A stretch of DNA of 64,000 nucleotides from Mercurialis annua. Its lineage: Eukaryota; Streptophyta; Magnoliopsida; Malpighiales; Euphorbiaceae. The position numbers and the translations under genes are program-made. Of the stretch, positions 27,101 through 41,075 are shown one piece after another. The number at the start of each line of letters is the position of its first letter. The stretch's first letter is position 1. Under the pieces are notes generated by a model. It saw only the letters and a list, made by a program, of their open reading frames with translations, ran no database searches and was not told the DNA's origin. The stretch lies in the NCBI RefSeq assembly GCF_937616625.2, contig NC_065573.1, forward strand, positions 8,943,001-9,007,000. Direction: 5' to 3'.

Positions 27101-28916
27101 TCCGATTGCCTAAGCATGGTTAGGTTATATTACACAAAGAGTGCTTGAAAAGTGACGCTAGATTACTATGTCGCGATTCAGGTCTCTTTAACGCGTCGTT
27201 CCGATTTATCCAAGAATGGTTAGGTTATTACGCAAAGTGTGCGAGAAAAGTAACGCTAGATTAGTATGTTTCGTCTCAAGTCTCTTTAACGCGTCAATTC
27301 GATTACTATACTTATCTCGCGTCACAAGTCTCCTTAACGCGTCGTTTCGATTACCTAAGCGTGGCTAGGTTATATTACGCAAATTGTGCGTAAAAAGTGA
27401 CGTCAGATTAGTATGTCGCGTCTCAAGACTCTCTAACTCGTCGTTGTGATTACCTAAGCATGGTTAGGTTATATTACGCAAAGGGTGCGTGAAAAGTGAC
27501 GCCAGATTAGTATGTCGCGTCTCAATTCTCTTTAACGCGTTGTTCCGATTACCTGACACTAGATTAGTATGTCGCATTTTCAAGTCTGTTTAACCCGTCG
27601 TTCCGATTACCTAAGCATGGTTAGGTAATATTACGCAAAGTGTTCGTGAAATGTGACGCTAGATAAGTATGTCGCGTTCTCTTTAACGCGTTGTTCCGAT
27701 TACCTAAGTATGGTTAGGTTATATTGCGCGAAGAGTGCGTGAAAAGTGACGCTAGATTGGTATGTCGCTTCTCCCAGTCTCTTTAACGCGTCGTTTCGAT
27801 TACCATGCTTATGTCACGTCACAAGTCTCTCTAACGCGTCGTTCTGATTACCTAAGCATGGTTAGGTTATTGTACGCTAAGTGTGCATAAAAAGGATCAA
27901 CAGATTAGTATGTCGCGTCTCAAGTCTCTTTAACGCGTCGTTCCTATTACCTAAGCATGGTTAGGTTATATTACGCATATTGTGCGTGAAAAGTGACGCT
28001 AGATTAATAGGTCCAGTCTCCAATCTCTTTAACGCATCGTTCCGATTAGTATGTTTCGTCTCAAGTCTCTTTAACGCGTCTTTTCGATTACCTAAGCATT
28101 GTTAGGTTATATTAGGCAAAGTGTGCGTAAAAAGTGACGTTAGATTTGTATGTCGCGTCTCAAGTCTCTCTAACGCGTCGTTTCGATTTCCTTTGCGTTA
28201 GGTTAAATTACGCAAAGTGTGCGTGAGAAGTGAAACTACATTAGTATGTCGCGTCTCAAGTCTCTCTAACGCGTCGTTCCTATTACATAAGCATGGTTTG
28301 GTTATATTGTGCGTGAAAAGTGTTGCTAGATTAGTATGTCGCATCTCAAGGCTCTTTAAAGCGTCGTTCCAATTACCTAAGCATGGTTAGGTTATAATAC
28401 GCAAAGTTTGCGTAAAAAGTGATGCTAGATTAGTATGTCGCTTCTCCAGTCTCTTTAACGCGTCGTTTCGATTACCATGCTTATGTCACGTCACAAGTCT
28501 CTGAAACGCGTCGTTCCGATTACCTAAGCATAGTTAGGTTATAGTACGCAAAGTGTGCATAAAAAGGATCAATAGATTTGTATGTCGCGTCTCAAGTCTC
28601 TTTAACGCGTCGTTCCGATTACCTAAGCATGGTTACGCATAGTGTGCTTGAAAAGTGACGCTAGATTAATATGTCCAAGTCTCTTTAACGCATCGTTCCG
28701 ATTACCTAAGCATGGTTATGTTATATTACGCAAAGTGTGCGTAAAAAGTGACGCTAGATTAGTATGTTTCGTCTCAAGTCTCTTTAACGCGTCGTTTCGA
28801 TTACCATACTTATCTCGCGTCACAAGTCTATTTAAAGCGTCGTTTCAATTACCTAAGCATGGTTAGGTTATACTACGCAAAGTGTGCATGAAAAGTGACG
28901 TTAGATTAGTATGTCG

Positions 28917-31900
28917 GACACTTTTCATAATATAACCTAACCATGCATAGGTAATCGGAAAGACGCGTTAAATAGACTTGAGACTCGACATACTAATCCT
29001 GCGTCTTTTTTCACGCACTCTTTGTGTAATATAACCTAACTATGCTTAGGTAATCGAAACGACGCATTAAAGAGCCTTGAGATGCAACATACTAATCGAG
29101 CATCACTTTTCACGCACACCTTGCGTAATATAACCTAAATCGGAACGACGCGTTAAAGAGACTTGAGATGTGACATACAAATAGCGTTATTTTTCTCGCA
29201 CACTTTGCGTAATATTACGTAATTATTCTTGGGTAATCAAAACAACGCGTTCAAGAGACTTGAGACGCGATATACTAATCTAGCGTCACTTTTCACGCAC
29301 TCTTTGCGTAATATAATCAAACCATGCTTAGGTAATCAGAACAACGCGTTAAAGAGAATGCGACATACTTATCTAGTGTCACGTTTCATGCACACTTTGC
29401 GTAAGATAACCTAACCATGCTTAGGTAATCGGAACAACGCGTTAAAGAGACTTGAGACGCGAAGTACTTATCTAGCGTCACATTTAAAGCACGCTTGGTT
29501 TATTATAACCTAATCATGCTCTGATAATCGGAACAATGCGATAAAGAGAATTGTGACGGAACATACTAATCTAGAGTCAGTTTTCACGCACACTTTTCAT
29601 GATATAACCTAACCATGCGCATAGGTAATCGGAACTACGCGTTAAATAGACTTGAGACGCGACATACTAATCGATTATCACTTTTCGCGCACACTTTTCG
29701 TAATATAACCTAACCATGCTTAGGTAATCGGAACGCGTTAAAGAGACTTGAGACACGACTTACTAATCTATTGTTTCTTTTCACGCACACCTTGTGTAAT
29801 ATAACCTAACCATGCTTAGGTAATCGGAACGACGCGTTAGAGAGACTTGTGATGCGACATAAGCATGATAATCGAAACGACGCGTTAAAGAGACTTGAGA
29901 CGCGACATACTAATCTAGCGTCACTTTTGACCTATACTTTGCATAATATAACCTAACCATGCTTAGGTAATCGGAACGACGCATTAAAAAGCCTTGAGAC
30001 GCGACATACTAATCTAGCGTCACTTTTCACACACACCTTGCGTCACATAAATAATACGTATGTAATTGAGTTAAAGCTTAGGTAATCAGAACGACGTGTT
30101 ATAGAGACTTGAGACGCAACATACTAATCTAGCCTTACTTTTCTCACACATTTTGCGTAATATAACCTAACCATTCTTGGGTAATAAGAACGACGCGTTA
30201 AAGAGACTTGAGACGCGACATACTAATCCCGCGTCACTTTTTACGCATTCTTTGCGTAATATAACCTAACCATACTTAGGTAATCGGAACGGCGCATTAA
30301 AGAGCCTTAAGAGGCGACATACTAATCTAGCGTCACTTTTCACGCACACCTTGCGTAATATAACCTAACCATGCTTAGCTAATCGGAGCGACGCATCAAA
30401 TGGACTTGAGACGAAACATAATAATCTAGCGTTACTTTTCTCGCGCACTTTGCGTAATATAACCTAACCATTCTTGGGTAATCGGAATGACGCGTTAAAG
30501 AGACTTCAGACGCGACATACTTTTCTAGTGTCACTTTTCACGCACTCTTTTCGTAATATAACCTAACCATGCTTAGGTAATCGGAACGACGCGTTAAAGA
30601 GAACGCGACATTCTTATCTAGCGTTAATTTTCACGCACACTTTGCGTAATATAACATAACCATGCTTAGGTAATCGGAACGACGCGTTAAAGAAACTTGA
30701 GACGCGACATACTAATCTAGCGCCACTTTTCAATCAGACTTTGTTTATTATAACCTAATCATGCTTAGATAATCGGAAAAATACGATAAAGAGAATTGAG
30801 ACGCAACATACTAATTTAGAGTTTGTCTTCACGCACACTTTTCATAAAACCTACCCATGCATAGGTAATCGGAACTAGGCGTTAAATAGACCTCAGACAC
30901 GAGATACTAATCGATTGTCACTTTTCACGCACACTTTTCGTAACATTCTTAGGTAATCGGAACGACGCGTTAAAGAGACTTGAGACACGACATACTAATC
31001 TATTGTTTCTTTATACGCAGACCTTGCGTAATATAACCTAACCATGCTTAGGTAATCAGAACGACGCGTTAGAGAGACTTGTGACGTGACATAAACATGA
31101 TAATCGAAACGACTTGTAAAAGATACTTGAGACGTGACATACTAATCTAGAGTCACTTTTGACCTATACTTTGCATAATATAACCTAACCATGCTTAGGT
31201 AATCGGAACGACACATTAAAAAACCTTGAGACACGACATGCTAATCTAGCGTCACTTTTCACGCACACCTTGCGTTATATAACCTAACCATGCTTAGGTA
31301 ATCGGAACGACTCGTTAAAAAGACTTGAGAGGCAACATACTAATCTAGCCTTACTTTTCTCGCACACTTTGCGTAATATAATAATCAGAACGACGCGTTA
31401 AAGAGACTTGAGACGCGACATACTAATCCTGCGTCACTTTTTACGCACTCTTTGCGTAATATAACCTAACCATACTTATGTAATCAAACCAACGCATTAA
31501 AGAGCCTTGAGACGCGACATACTAATCTAGCGTCACTTTTCTCGCACTCCTTGCGTAATAAAACCTAACCATGTTTAGCTAATCGGAACGACGCATTAAA
31601 AGGACTTGAGACTCAACATACTAATCTAGCGTTACTTTTCTCGAGCACTTTGCGTAATATAACCTAACCATTCTTGGGTAATCGCAATGACGCGTTAAAG
31701 AGGCTTGAGACGCGACATACTTTTCTAGTGTCACTTTTCACGCACTCTTTCCGTAATATAGCCTAACCATGCTTAGGTAATCGGAACGACGCGTTAAAGA
31801 GACTTGAGACGCGACATACTAATCTATCGTCACTTTTCAAGCAGACTTTGTTTATTATAACCTAATCATGCGTAGATAATCGGAAAAATACGATAAAGAG

Positions 31901-33652
31901 AATTGAGACGCAACATATTAATTTAGCGTCAGTTTTCACGCACACTTTTCATAATATAACCTACCCATGCATAGGTAATCGGAACTACGCCTTAAATAGA
32001 CTTGAGACACGACATATTAATCGATTGTCACTTTTCAAACACACTTTTCGTAACATTCTTAGGTAATCGGAAAGAGGCGTTAAAGAGACTTGAGACACGA
32101 CATACTAATCTACTGTTTCTTTTTACGCACACCTTGCGTAATATAACCTAACCATGCTTAGGTAATCGGAACAACGCATTAGAGAGACTTGTGACCCGAC
32201 ATAAACATGATAATCGAAACTACTTGTAAAAGATACTTGAGACGTTACATACTAATCTAAAATCACTTTTGACCTATACTTTGCATAATATAACCTAACC
32301 ATGCTTAGGTAATCGGAACGACGCACTAAAAAGCCTTGAGACGCGACATGCTAATCTAGCGTCACGTTTCACGCACACCTTGCGTTATATAACCTAACCA
32401 TGCTTAGGTAATCGGAACGGCGCGTTAAAGAGACTTGAGACGCAACATACTAATCTAGCCTTACTTTTCTCACATACTTTGCATAATATAACCTAACCAT
32501 TCTTGGGTAATAAGAACGACGCGTTAAAGAGACTTGAGACGCGACATACTAATCCTGCGTCACTTTTCACGCACTCTTTGCGTAATATAACCTAACCATA
32601 GTTAGGTAATCGAAACGACGTATTAAAGAGCCTTGAGACGCGACATATTAATCTAGCGTCACTTTTCACGTACACCTTGCGTAATAAAACCTAACCATGC
32701 TTAGCTAATCGGAACGACGCATTAAAGAGACTTGAGACTCAACATACTAATCTAGCGTTACTTTTCTCGCACACCTTGCGTAATATAACCTAACCATTCT
32801 TGGGTAAACGAAACGACGCGATAAAGAGAATTGAGACAAGACATACTAATCTAGCGTCACTTTTCATGCATCCTTTGCGTAATGTAACCTAACCATGCTT
32901 AGGTATTCAAAACGACGCGTTAAAGAGACTTGAGACATACTAATCTAGCATCACTTTTGATCTAAATTTTGCATAATACAACCTAACCATGCTTAGGTAA
33001 TCGGAACGACACATTAAAGAGCCTTGAGACGTGACATACTAATCTAACGTCACTTTTCACGCACACCTTGTGTAATATAACCTAACCATACTTAGGTAAT
33101 CGGAACGACGCATTAAAGAGCCATGAGACGCGACATACTAATTTAGCGTCACTTTTCACGCACACCTTGCGTAATATAACCTAATTATGCTTAGGTAATT
33201 GGAACGACGCGATAAATAGACATGAGACGCGACATACTAATCTATTGTCATTTTTTACGCACACGTTGCGTAATATAACCTAACCAATGCTTAGGTAATC
33301 GGAACGACGCGTTAGAGAGACCTGTAACGCGACATACTAATCTAGGGTCACTTTTCACACATACTTTGCGAAAAATAACCTAACCATGCTTAGATAATCA
33401 TAACAACGCGATAATGAGAATTGAGACGCAATGTACTAATCTAGCGTCACTTTTCATGCACACTTTTCATAATATAACCTAACCATGTTCAGGTAATAGG
33501 AACGACGAGTTAAATAGACTTGAGACGCGACATACTAATCTATTGTCACTTTTCACGCACAATTTGCGTAATATAACCTAACCATTCTTAGGTAATCGGA
33601 ACGACGAGTTAAAAAGACTTGAGACGGGACATACTAATCTATTGTTACCTTT
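28917..33652 (-). repeat. Inverted satellite block in S3 (4.7 kb)
   Basis: Forward sequence ending GATTAGTATGTCGG joins ACACTTTTCATAATATAACC, and monomers stay reversed until TTGTTACCTTTCACGCGTCG. The right breakpoint is the same as in S2, including the shortened forward monomer CCGATGGTTAGG just outside it. The left breakpoint differs from S2. From about 28,995 the block aligns with S2 from 15,640. It is longer mainly because it has three copies of the internal unit of about 1.1 kb instead of two. Confidence 0.92.
29930..32271 (-). repeat. Two adjacent 1.1-1.2 kb units in S3 inverted block
   Basis: The marker ACCTATACTTTGCATAATAT occurs at 29,930, 31,162 and 32,272, spaced 1,232 and 1,110 bp. 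A second marker, TAACATTCTTAGGTAATCGG, at 30,941 and 32,051 gives the same 1,110-bp spacing. S2 has this second marker only once, near 17,391. S3 has therefore gained one unit by tandem duplication, which accounts for most of its extra length over the S2 block. Confidence 0.78.
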
Positions 33653-36600
33653 CACGCGTCGTTCCGATGGTTAGGTTATTTTACGCAAAGTGTGCGTGAA
33701 AAGTGACCCTAGATTAGTATGTCGCGTCTCAAGTCTCTTTAACGCGTCGTTTCGATTACCTAAGCATGGTTAGGTTATATTACGCAATGTGTGCGTGAAA
33801 ACTGTTGTCAGGTTAGTATGTCGTGTCTCAAGTCTCTTTCACGCGTCGTTCCGATTACCTAAGCATGATTAGGTTATATTACGCAAAATGTGCTTGAAAA
33901 GTGACGTTAGATTAGTATGTCGCGTCTCAAGTCTCTTTAAATCGTCGTTCCGATTACGTAAGCATGGTTAAGTTATATTACGCAAAGGGTTCTTGAAAAG
34001 TGACACTAGATTAGTATGTCGCGTCTCAAGTCTCTTTAATTCGTCGTTCTGATTACCTGAGCATGGTTTGGTTATATTACGCGAAGTGTGCGTTAATAGC
34101 GACGCTAGATTAGTATGTCGCATCTCAAGTCTATTTAACGCGTCGTTACGATTATCTAAACATGGTTAGATTATTTTACGCATATTGTGCATGAAAAGTG
34201 ACGCTAGATTAGTATGTCGCATCTCAAGTCCATTTAACGCATCGTTCCGATTACTTAAGCATGGTTAGGTTATATTACGCAAAGTGTGCGGTAAAAGTGA
34301 CGCTAGATTAGTATGTCGCGTCTCAAGTCTCTTTAGTGCGTCGTTTAGATTAACTAAGCATGGTTAGGTTAATTGCAAAGAGTGCGTAAAAAGTGTTATT
34401 GGGCGTTTCAAGTAGTTTCGATTACCATGCTTATGTCGCGTCACTAGTATCTCTAACGCGTCGTTCTGATTACCTAAGCATGGTTTGTTATATTACGCAA
34501 AGTGTGCGTGAAAAGTGACAATAAATTAGTATGTTGCGTCTTATGTCTTTTTAATGCGTCGTTCCGATTACCTAAGCATGGTTAGGTTATTTTACCTAAA
34601 GTGCGCAATAAATTAGTATGTCGCGTCTCAAGTCTCTTTAACGTGTGTTTCAATTACTTAAGCATAGTTAGGTTATATTACGCAAAGTGTGCATGAAAAG
34701 TGACGCAAGATTAGTATGTCGCGACTCAAGTCTCTTTAACGCGTCATTCTGATTACCTAAGCATGGTTAGGTTATATTTAGCAAAAAGTGTGCGTGAAAA
34801 GTAACGTTAGATTAGTATGGCGCGTCCTATGTCTCTTTAATGCGTCGTTCTGATTACCTAAGCATGGTGTGAAAAGTGACACTAGATTAGTATGTCGCGT
34901 CACAAGTCTCTTTAACGAGTCGTTACGATTACCTATGCATGGTTAAGTTATATTACGAAAAGTGTGTGTAAAAACTGACGCTAGATTAGTATGGCGCGTT
35001 TCAAGTCTCTTTAACGCGTCGTTTCGATTACCATGCTTATGTCACGTTATAAGTCTATCTAACTCGTCGTTCCGATTACCTAAACATGGCCAGGTTATTT
35101 TACACAAAGTGTGCGTGAAAACTGACGCTAGAATAGTATGTCGCGTCTCAAGTCTCTATAATGTGTCGTTCGGATTATCATGGTTAGGTTATTTTACGTG
35201 AAGTGTGCGTAAAAAGTGACGGTAGATTAATATGTCGTGTCTCAAGTCTCTTTAACGCGTCGTTGTGATTACCTAAGCATGGTTGGGTTATATTATGCAA
35301 TGTGTGCGTGAAAACTGTTGTTAAGTTAGTATGTTGCATCTCAAGTCTCTTTAATGCGTCGTTCCGATTATCTAAGCATTGTTAGGTTATATTACACAAA
35401 ATGTGCGTCTAAAGTGACGCTAGATTAGTATGTCGCATCTCAAGTCTCTTTAATTCGTCGTTCCAATTACCTAAGCATGGCTAGGTTATATTAGCAAAGA
35501 ATGCGTGAATAGTGACGCTAAATTAATATGTCGCATCTCAAGTCTCTTTAACGCGTCGTTCCGATTGCTTAAGCATGGTTAGGTTATACTACGCGAATTG
35601 TGCGTAAAAAGTGACACTAAATTAGTATGACGCGTCTGAAGTCATTTTAACGTGTCGTTCCGATTAGCTAAGCATGGAAAGGTTATATTACGCAAAGTGT
35701 GCGTAAAAAGTGACGCTAGATTAGTATGGCGCGTTTCAAGACTCTTTAACGCGTCGTTTCGATTACCATGCTCATGTCGTTTAACAAGTGTCTTTATCGC
35801 ATCGTTCTGATTACCTTAGCATGGTTAGGTTATATTATACAAAGTGTGCGTGAAAAGTGACGCTATATTAGAATGTCGCGCCTCAAGTCTCTTTTACGCG
35901 ACGTTCCGATTACCTAAGCATGGTTAGGTTATATACGCAAAGAGTGCGTTAATAGTGACGCTTGATTAGTATGTCGCGTCACAAGTCTTTCTAACCCGTC
36001 GTTCCGATTACCCATGGTTAGGTTATATTAAGCAAAGTGCGCGTGAAAAATGACGCTAGGTTAGTATGTCGCGTCGCAAGTCTCTCTAACGCGTCGTTCC
36101 GATTACCTAAGCATGGTTAGGTTATATTACGCAGAGTGTGCATGAAAAGTGACTCTCGATTAGTATGTCGCGACTCAAGTCTCTTTAACGCGTCGTTCCG
36201 GTTACCTAAGCATGTTAGGTTGTTATACACAAAGTGTGCTTGAAAAGTGACGCTAAATTAGTATGTCGCGTCATAAGTCCGCAAAGTGTGCGTAAAAAGT
36301 GACGCTAGATTAGTATGGCGCGCTTCGATTACCATGCTTATGTCGATTAACAAGTGTCTCTAACGCGTCGTTCTAATTACCTAAGTATGGTTAGGTTATA
36401 TTATACAAAGTGTGCGGGAAAAGTGACGCTAGATTAGTATGTTGCGCCTCAAGTATCATTAACGTGTCGTTCCAATTATCTAAGCATGGATATGTTATAT
36501 TGCGCCAAGTGCACGTTAAAATTGTCGCTCGATTAGTATGTCCCGTCTCAAGTCTCTTTAACGCGTTGTTACAATTACCTAAGCATGGTTAGGTTATACT

Positions 36601-36770
36601 ACGCAAAGTATGCGTAAAAAGTGACGCTAGATTAGTATGTCGCGTCTTAAGTCTCTTTAACGCGTCGTTACGATTATCTAAGCATGGTTAGGTTATTTTA
36701 CGCAAAGTGTGCGTGAAAAGTGACGTTAGATTAGTATGTCGTATCTCAAGTCTCTTTAACGCGTCGTTCC

Positions 36771-37166
36771 GATTACCTAAGCGTGGTTAGGTTATATTAT
36801 GCAATGTGTGCGTGAAAACTGTTCTTAGGTTAGTATGTCGCATCTCAAGTCTCTTTAACGTGTCGTTCCGATGACCTAACCATGGTTAGGTTATATTGTG
36901 CAAAATGCACATGAAGAGTGATGCTAGATTAGTATGTCGCATCTCATGTCTCTTTAACGCGTCGTTCCGATTACCTAAGCGTGGTTAGGTTATATTATGC
37001 AATGTGTGCGTGAAAACTGTTCTTAGGTTAGTATGTCGCATCTCAAGTCTCTTTAACGCGTCGTTCCGATGACCTAACCATGGTTAGGTTATATTATGCA
37101 AAATGCACATGAAGAGTGACGCTAGATTAGTATGTCGCATCTCATATCTCTTTAACGCGTTGTTCC
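36771..37166 (+). repeat. 198-bp dimer tandem duplication (S3 only)
   Basis: GATTACCTAAGCGTGG occurs at 36,771 and again at 36,969, exactly two monomers apart, and the next monomer starts at 37,167. Both halves carry the GCAATGTGTGCG and GCAAAATGCACATGAAGAG variants in order, with a handful of differences. S1, S2 and S5 have one copy. This is an in-register gain of a monomer pair. Confidence 0.93.
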
Positions 37167-40100
37167 GATTACCCTAAGCATGTCGTTCTGATTGCTTAAG
37201 CATGGTTGGGCTATATTATGCAAAGTGTGCATAAAACGATACGCTGAATTAGTATGACACGTCTCAAGTCATTTTAACGTGTCTTTCCGATTAACTAAGC
37301 ATGGTTAAGTTATATTACGCAAAGTGTGCGTAAAAAGTGACGCTAGATTAGTATGGCGTTTCTCAAGTCTCTTTAATGCATCGTTTCGATTACCATGCTT
37401 ATGGCACGTTACAAGTCTCTCTAACAAGTCGTTCCGATTACCAAAGCATGTATATTACGCAAAGAGTGCGTGAAAATTGACATTAAATTAGTATGTCGCG
37501 TCTCAAGGCTCTTTAACGCGTCGTTTTGATTACCTAAGTATGGTTAGGTTATTGTACACAAAAAGTGCGTGAAAAGTGAAGCTAGATTAGTATGTCATGT
37601 CTCAAGTCTCTTTAACGCGTCATTCCGATTACCTAAGAATGGTTAGGTTATTTTACGCAAAGTGTGCATGAATAGTGACGCTAGATTAGTATGTCGCGTC
37701 TCAAGTCTCTTTAACGTGTCGTTCCAATTACCTAAGCATTGTTATGTTATATTACGCCAAGTGCGCGTTTATAGTGTAGCTAGATTATTATGTCGCATCA
37801 CAATTCCCTTTAACGCGTTGTTACAATTACCTAAGCATGGTAAGTTATATTACGCAAAGTGTGCGTTAAAAGTGACGCTAGATTAGTATGGCTCGCCTCA
37901 AGTCTCTTTAAAGCATCGTTTCAATTACCTAAGCATGGTTAGGTTAATTTATGTAAAGTGTTCGTGAAAAGTGACGCTAGATTATGTTGCATCTTAAGTC
38001 ACTTTAACTCGTTGTTCCGATTCCCAAAGCATGGGTAGGTTATTTTACACAAAGTGTGCGTGAAAAGTGACGCTAGATAATATGTTGCATCTCAAGTCTC
38101 TTTAACGCGTCGTTCCGACATGGTTAGGTTATATTACACAAAGAGTGTGTGAATAGTGACTCTAGATTAGTATGGCGCGTTTCAAGTCCCTTTAACGCGT
38201 CGCTCTGATTACCAAAGCATGGTGTTAGGTTATATTATGCAAAGTGTGCTCGAAAAGTGACAATAAATTAGTATGTCGTGCCTCAAGTCTCTTTAAGACA
38301 TCGTTCCGATTACAGGCATGGATATGTTATATTACGCCAAGTGCGCGTTAAAAGTGTTGCCAGATTAGCATGTCGCGTCACAAGTCTCTTTAACGCATTG
38401 TTACGGTTATATAAGCATGGTTAGGTTATATTACGCAAAGTATGTGTAAAAAGTGACGCTAGATTAGTATGTCGCGTCTCAAGTCTCTTTAACGCGTCGT
38501 TTGATGACCATGCTTATGTTACATTACAAGTCTCTTTAACGTGTCATTTTGATTACCTATGCATAGTTAGGTCATTTTACATAAAGTGTGCGTGAAAAGT
38601 GACGCTAGATTAGTATGTCGTGACGCGTCGTTCCGATTACCTAAGCATGGTTAAGTTATATTATGCAATGTGTGCGTGAAAACTGTTGCAAGATTAGTAT
38701 GTCGCGTCTCAAGTCTCTTTTACGCGTCGTTCCGATTACCTAAGCATGGTTAGGTTATAGTACGCAAAATGTGCGTGAAAAGTGACGTTAGATTAGTATG
38801 TCGTGTCTAAAGTCTCTTTAATACATCGTTCCGATTACCTATGCATGGTTAGGTTATACTACGCAAAGCGTGCGTAAAGAGTGACACTAGATTAGTATGG
38901 CGCGTTTCAAGTATCTTTAACGCGTCATTTTGATTACCATGCTTATGTCGCATCACAAGTGTCTCAAACGCGTCGTTTCTGATTACCTAAGCAAAGGGTG
39001 CGTGAAAAGTGACAATAGATTAGTATGTCGCATCTCAAGTCGCTTTAACGTATTTTTCCGATTATTTAAGCATGATTAGGTTATAATAAACAAAGTCTGC
39101 TTTAAAAGTGACGCTAAATTAGTATGTCGCGTCTCAAGTCTCTTTAACGCGTCGTTTCGATTACCTAAGCATGGTTAGGTTATTTTACGCAAAGTGTGGG
39201 TGAAAAGTGACGCTAGATTAGTATGTCGCATCTCAAGTCCCTTTAACGTGTGTTCCGATTACCTAAGCACTGTGAGGTTATATTACGAAAGTGTGCTTGA
39301 AAAGTGACCCTAGATTAGTATATCGCGTCTCAAGTATCTTTAACACGTCGTTTTGATTACCAAAGAATGGTTATGTTATATTACGCCAAGTGCGAGTTAA
39401 AAGTGTCGCTAGATTAGTATGTCGCATCACTAGTCTCTTTAACGCGTTGTTACGATTACCTAAATATGGTTAAGTTATATTACGCTAAGTGTACACGTCT
39501 CAAGTCCCTTTAACGCATTTTTCGATTACCATGCATATGTCACATTACAAGTCTCTCTAACACATCGTTCCGATTACCAAAGTATGGTTAGGTTAAATAC
39601 ACAAAGTTTGCGTGAAAAAGAAACAATAGATTAGTATGTCGCGTCGCATGTCTCTTTAACGCGTCGTTCCAATTACCTAAGCATGGTTGGGTTATTTTAC
39701 GCAAAGTGTGCGTGAAAAGTGACGCTAGATTAGTATATCGTGTCACAAGTCTCTTTAACGGGTCGTTCCAATTACTTAAGCATGGTTTGGTTATATTACG
39801 CGATGTGTTCGTGAAAACTGTTGCTAGATTAGTATGTCGCGTCTCAAGTCTCCTTAAAGCGTCGTTCTAATTACCTAATCATGGTTAGGTTATTTTACGC
39901 AAAGTGTTCGTGAAAAGTGACCCTAGATTAGTATGTCGCGTCTCAAGTGTCTTTAATGCGTCGTTCCGAATACCTAAGCATGGTTGTTAGGTTATATTCC
40001 GCAAAGCGTGCGTCAAAAGTGATGCTAGATTAGTATGGCGTGTTTTAAGTCTATTTAACGCGTCATTTCAATTACCGTCGTTCTAATTACTTAAGCATGG

Positions 40101-41009
40101 TTAAGTTATATTACGCAAAGTGGGCGTGAAAAGTGACGCTAAATTAGTATGTCGCATCTCAAGTCTCTTTAATGCGTGTTTCGATTACCTAAGTATGGTT
40201 AGGTTATATTACGTAAAGTGTGCGTGAAAAGTGACGCTAGATTAGTATGTAGCGTCTCAAGTCTCTTTAACGCGTCATTCCGATTACCTAAGCATGGTTA
40301 GGTTATATTACGCAAAGTCTGCGTAAAAAGTGACGCTAGATTAGTATAGCGCGTCACAAGTCTCTATAACGCGTCGTTTCGATTACCATGATTATTATGT
40401 CGCTTAACAAGTGTCTTTAACGCGTCGTTCTGATTACCTAAGTATGGTTAGGTTATATTATGCAAAGTGTCCGTGAAAAGTGACAATAGATTAGTATGTC
40501 GCGCTTCAAGTCTCTTTAACACGTCGTTCTGATTACCCAGGAATAGATAGGTTATATTACGCCAAGTGTGCGAGAAAAGTAACTCTATTAGTATGTCACA
40601 TCTCAAGTCTCTTTAACGCGTCGTTCCATTTAGCTAAGCATGGTTAGGTTATATAACGGAAGGTGTGCGTGAAAAGTGACGCTCGATTAGTATGTCGCAT
40701 CTCAAGGCTCTTTAATGCGTCGTTCCGATTACCTAAGTATAGTTAGGTCATATTACACAAAGAGTGTGTGAAAAGTGACATAGGATTAGTATGTCGCGTC
40801 TCAAGTCTATTGAACGCGTCGTTCCGATTACCCAAGAATGGTTATTTTATACTACGCAAAGTGTGCGAGAAAAGTTGCGCTAGCTTAGCATGTCGCGTCA
40901 CAAGTCTCTTTAACTCGTATAAGCATGGTTAGGTTATATTACAAAAAGTGTGCGTGAAAAGTAACAATAGATTAGTATGTCGCGTCACAAGTCTCTCGAA
41001 CGCGTGGTT

Positions 41010-41075
41010 CTGATTAGCTAAGCATGGTTAAGTGATGCTAGATTAGTATGGTTACGCTAGATTAGTATGGCACAT
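41010..41075 (+). other. Complex deletion scar in S4
   Basis: GCATGGTTAAGTGATGCTAG followed by ATTAGTATGGTTACGCTAG replaces what in S1 is about 0.2 kb (2,300-2,510). Two partial monomers are fused to a third with the phase broken twice within 40 bp. No other superunit has this scar. Confidence 0.7.

Larger units (their letters stand above)
22961..38621 (+). repeat. Superunit copy S3, the longest
   Basis: S3 starts within the unit (the GTCTGCG variant at 22,979 equals S1 1,703 and S2 11,651). It immediately repeats about 347 bp, then follows the common order. It keeps the stretch S2 has lost, including the 58-bp duplication at 26,009. It carries the largest inverted block (28,917-33,652) and runs to a complete unit end at the junction before S4. 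Private changes are a perfect 30-bp duplication at 24,061, a 198-bp dimer duplication at 36,771 and small losses near 34,610 and 34,868. Confidence 0.83.

Noticed and set aside
29229..29414. Open frame across the + strand of the inverted block, and - strand frames at 57,150-57,356 and 63,213-63,428
   Set aside because: These are read-through of the opposite strand of the same monomers (strings such as HTNLASLFTHTLRNIT repeat every 33 residues).
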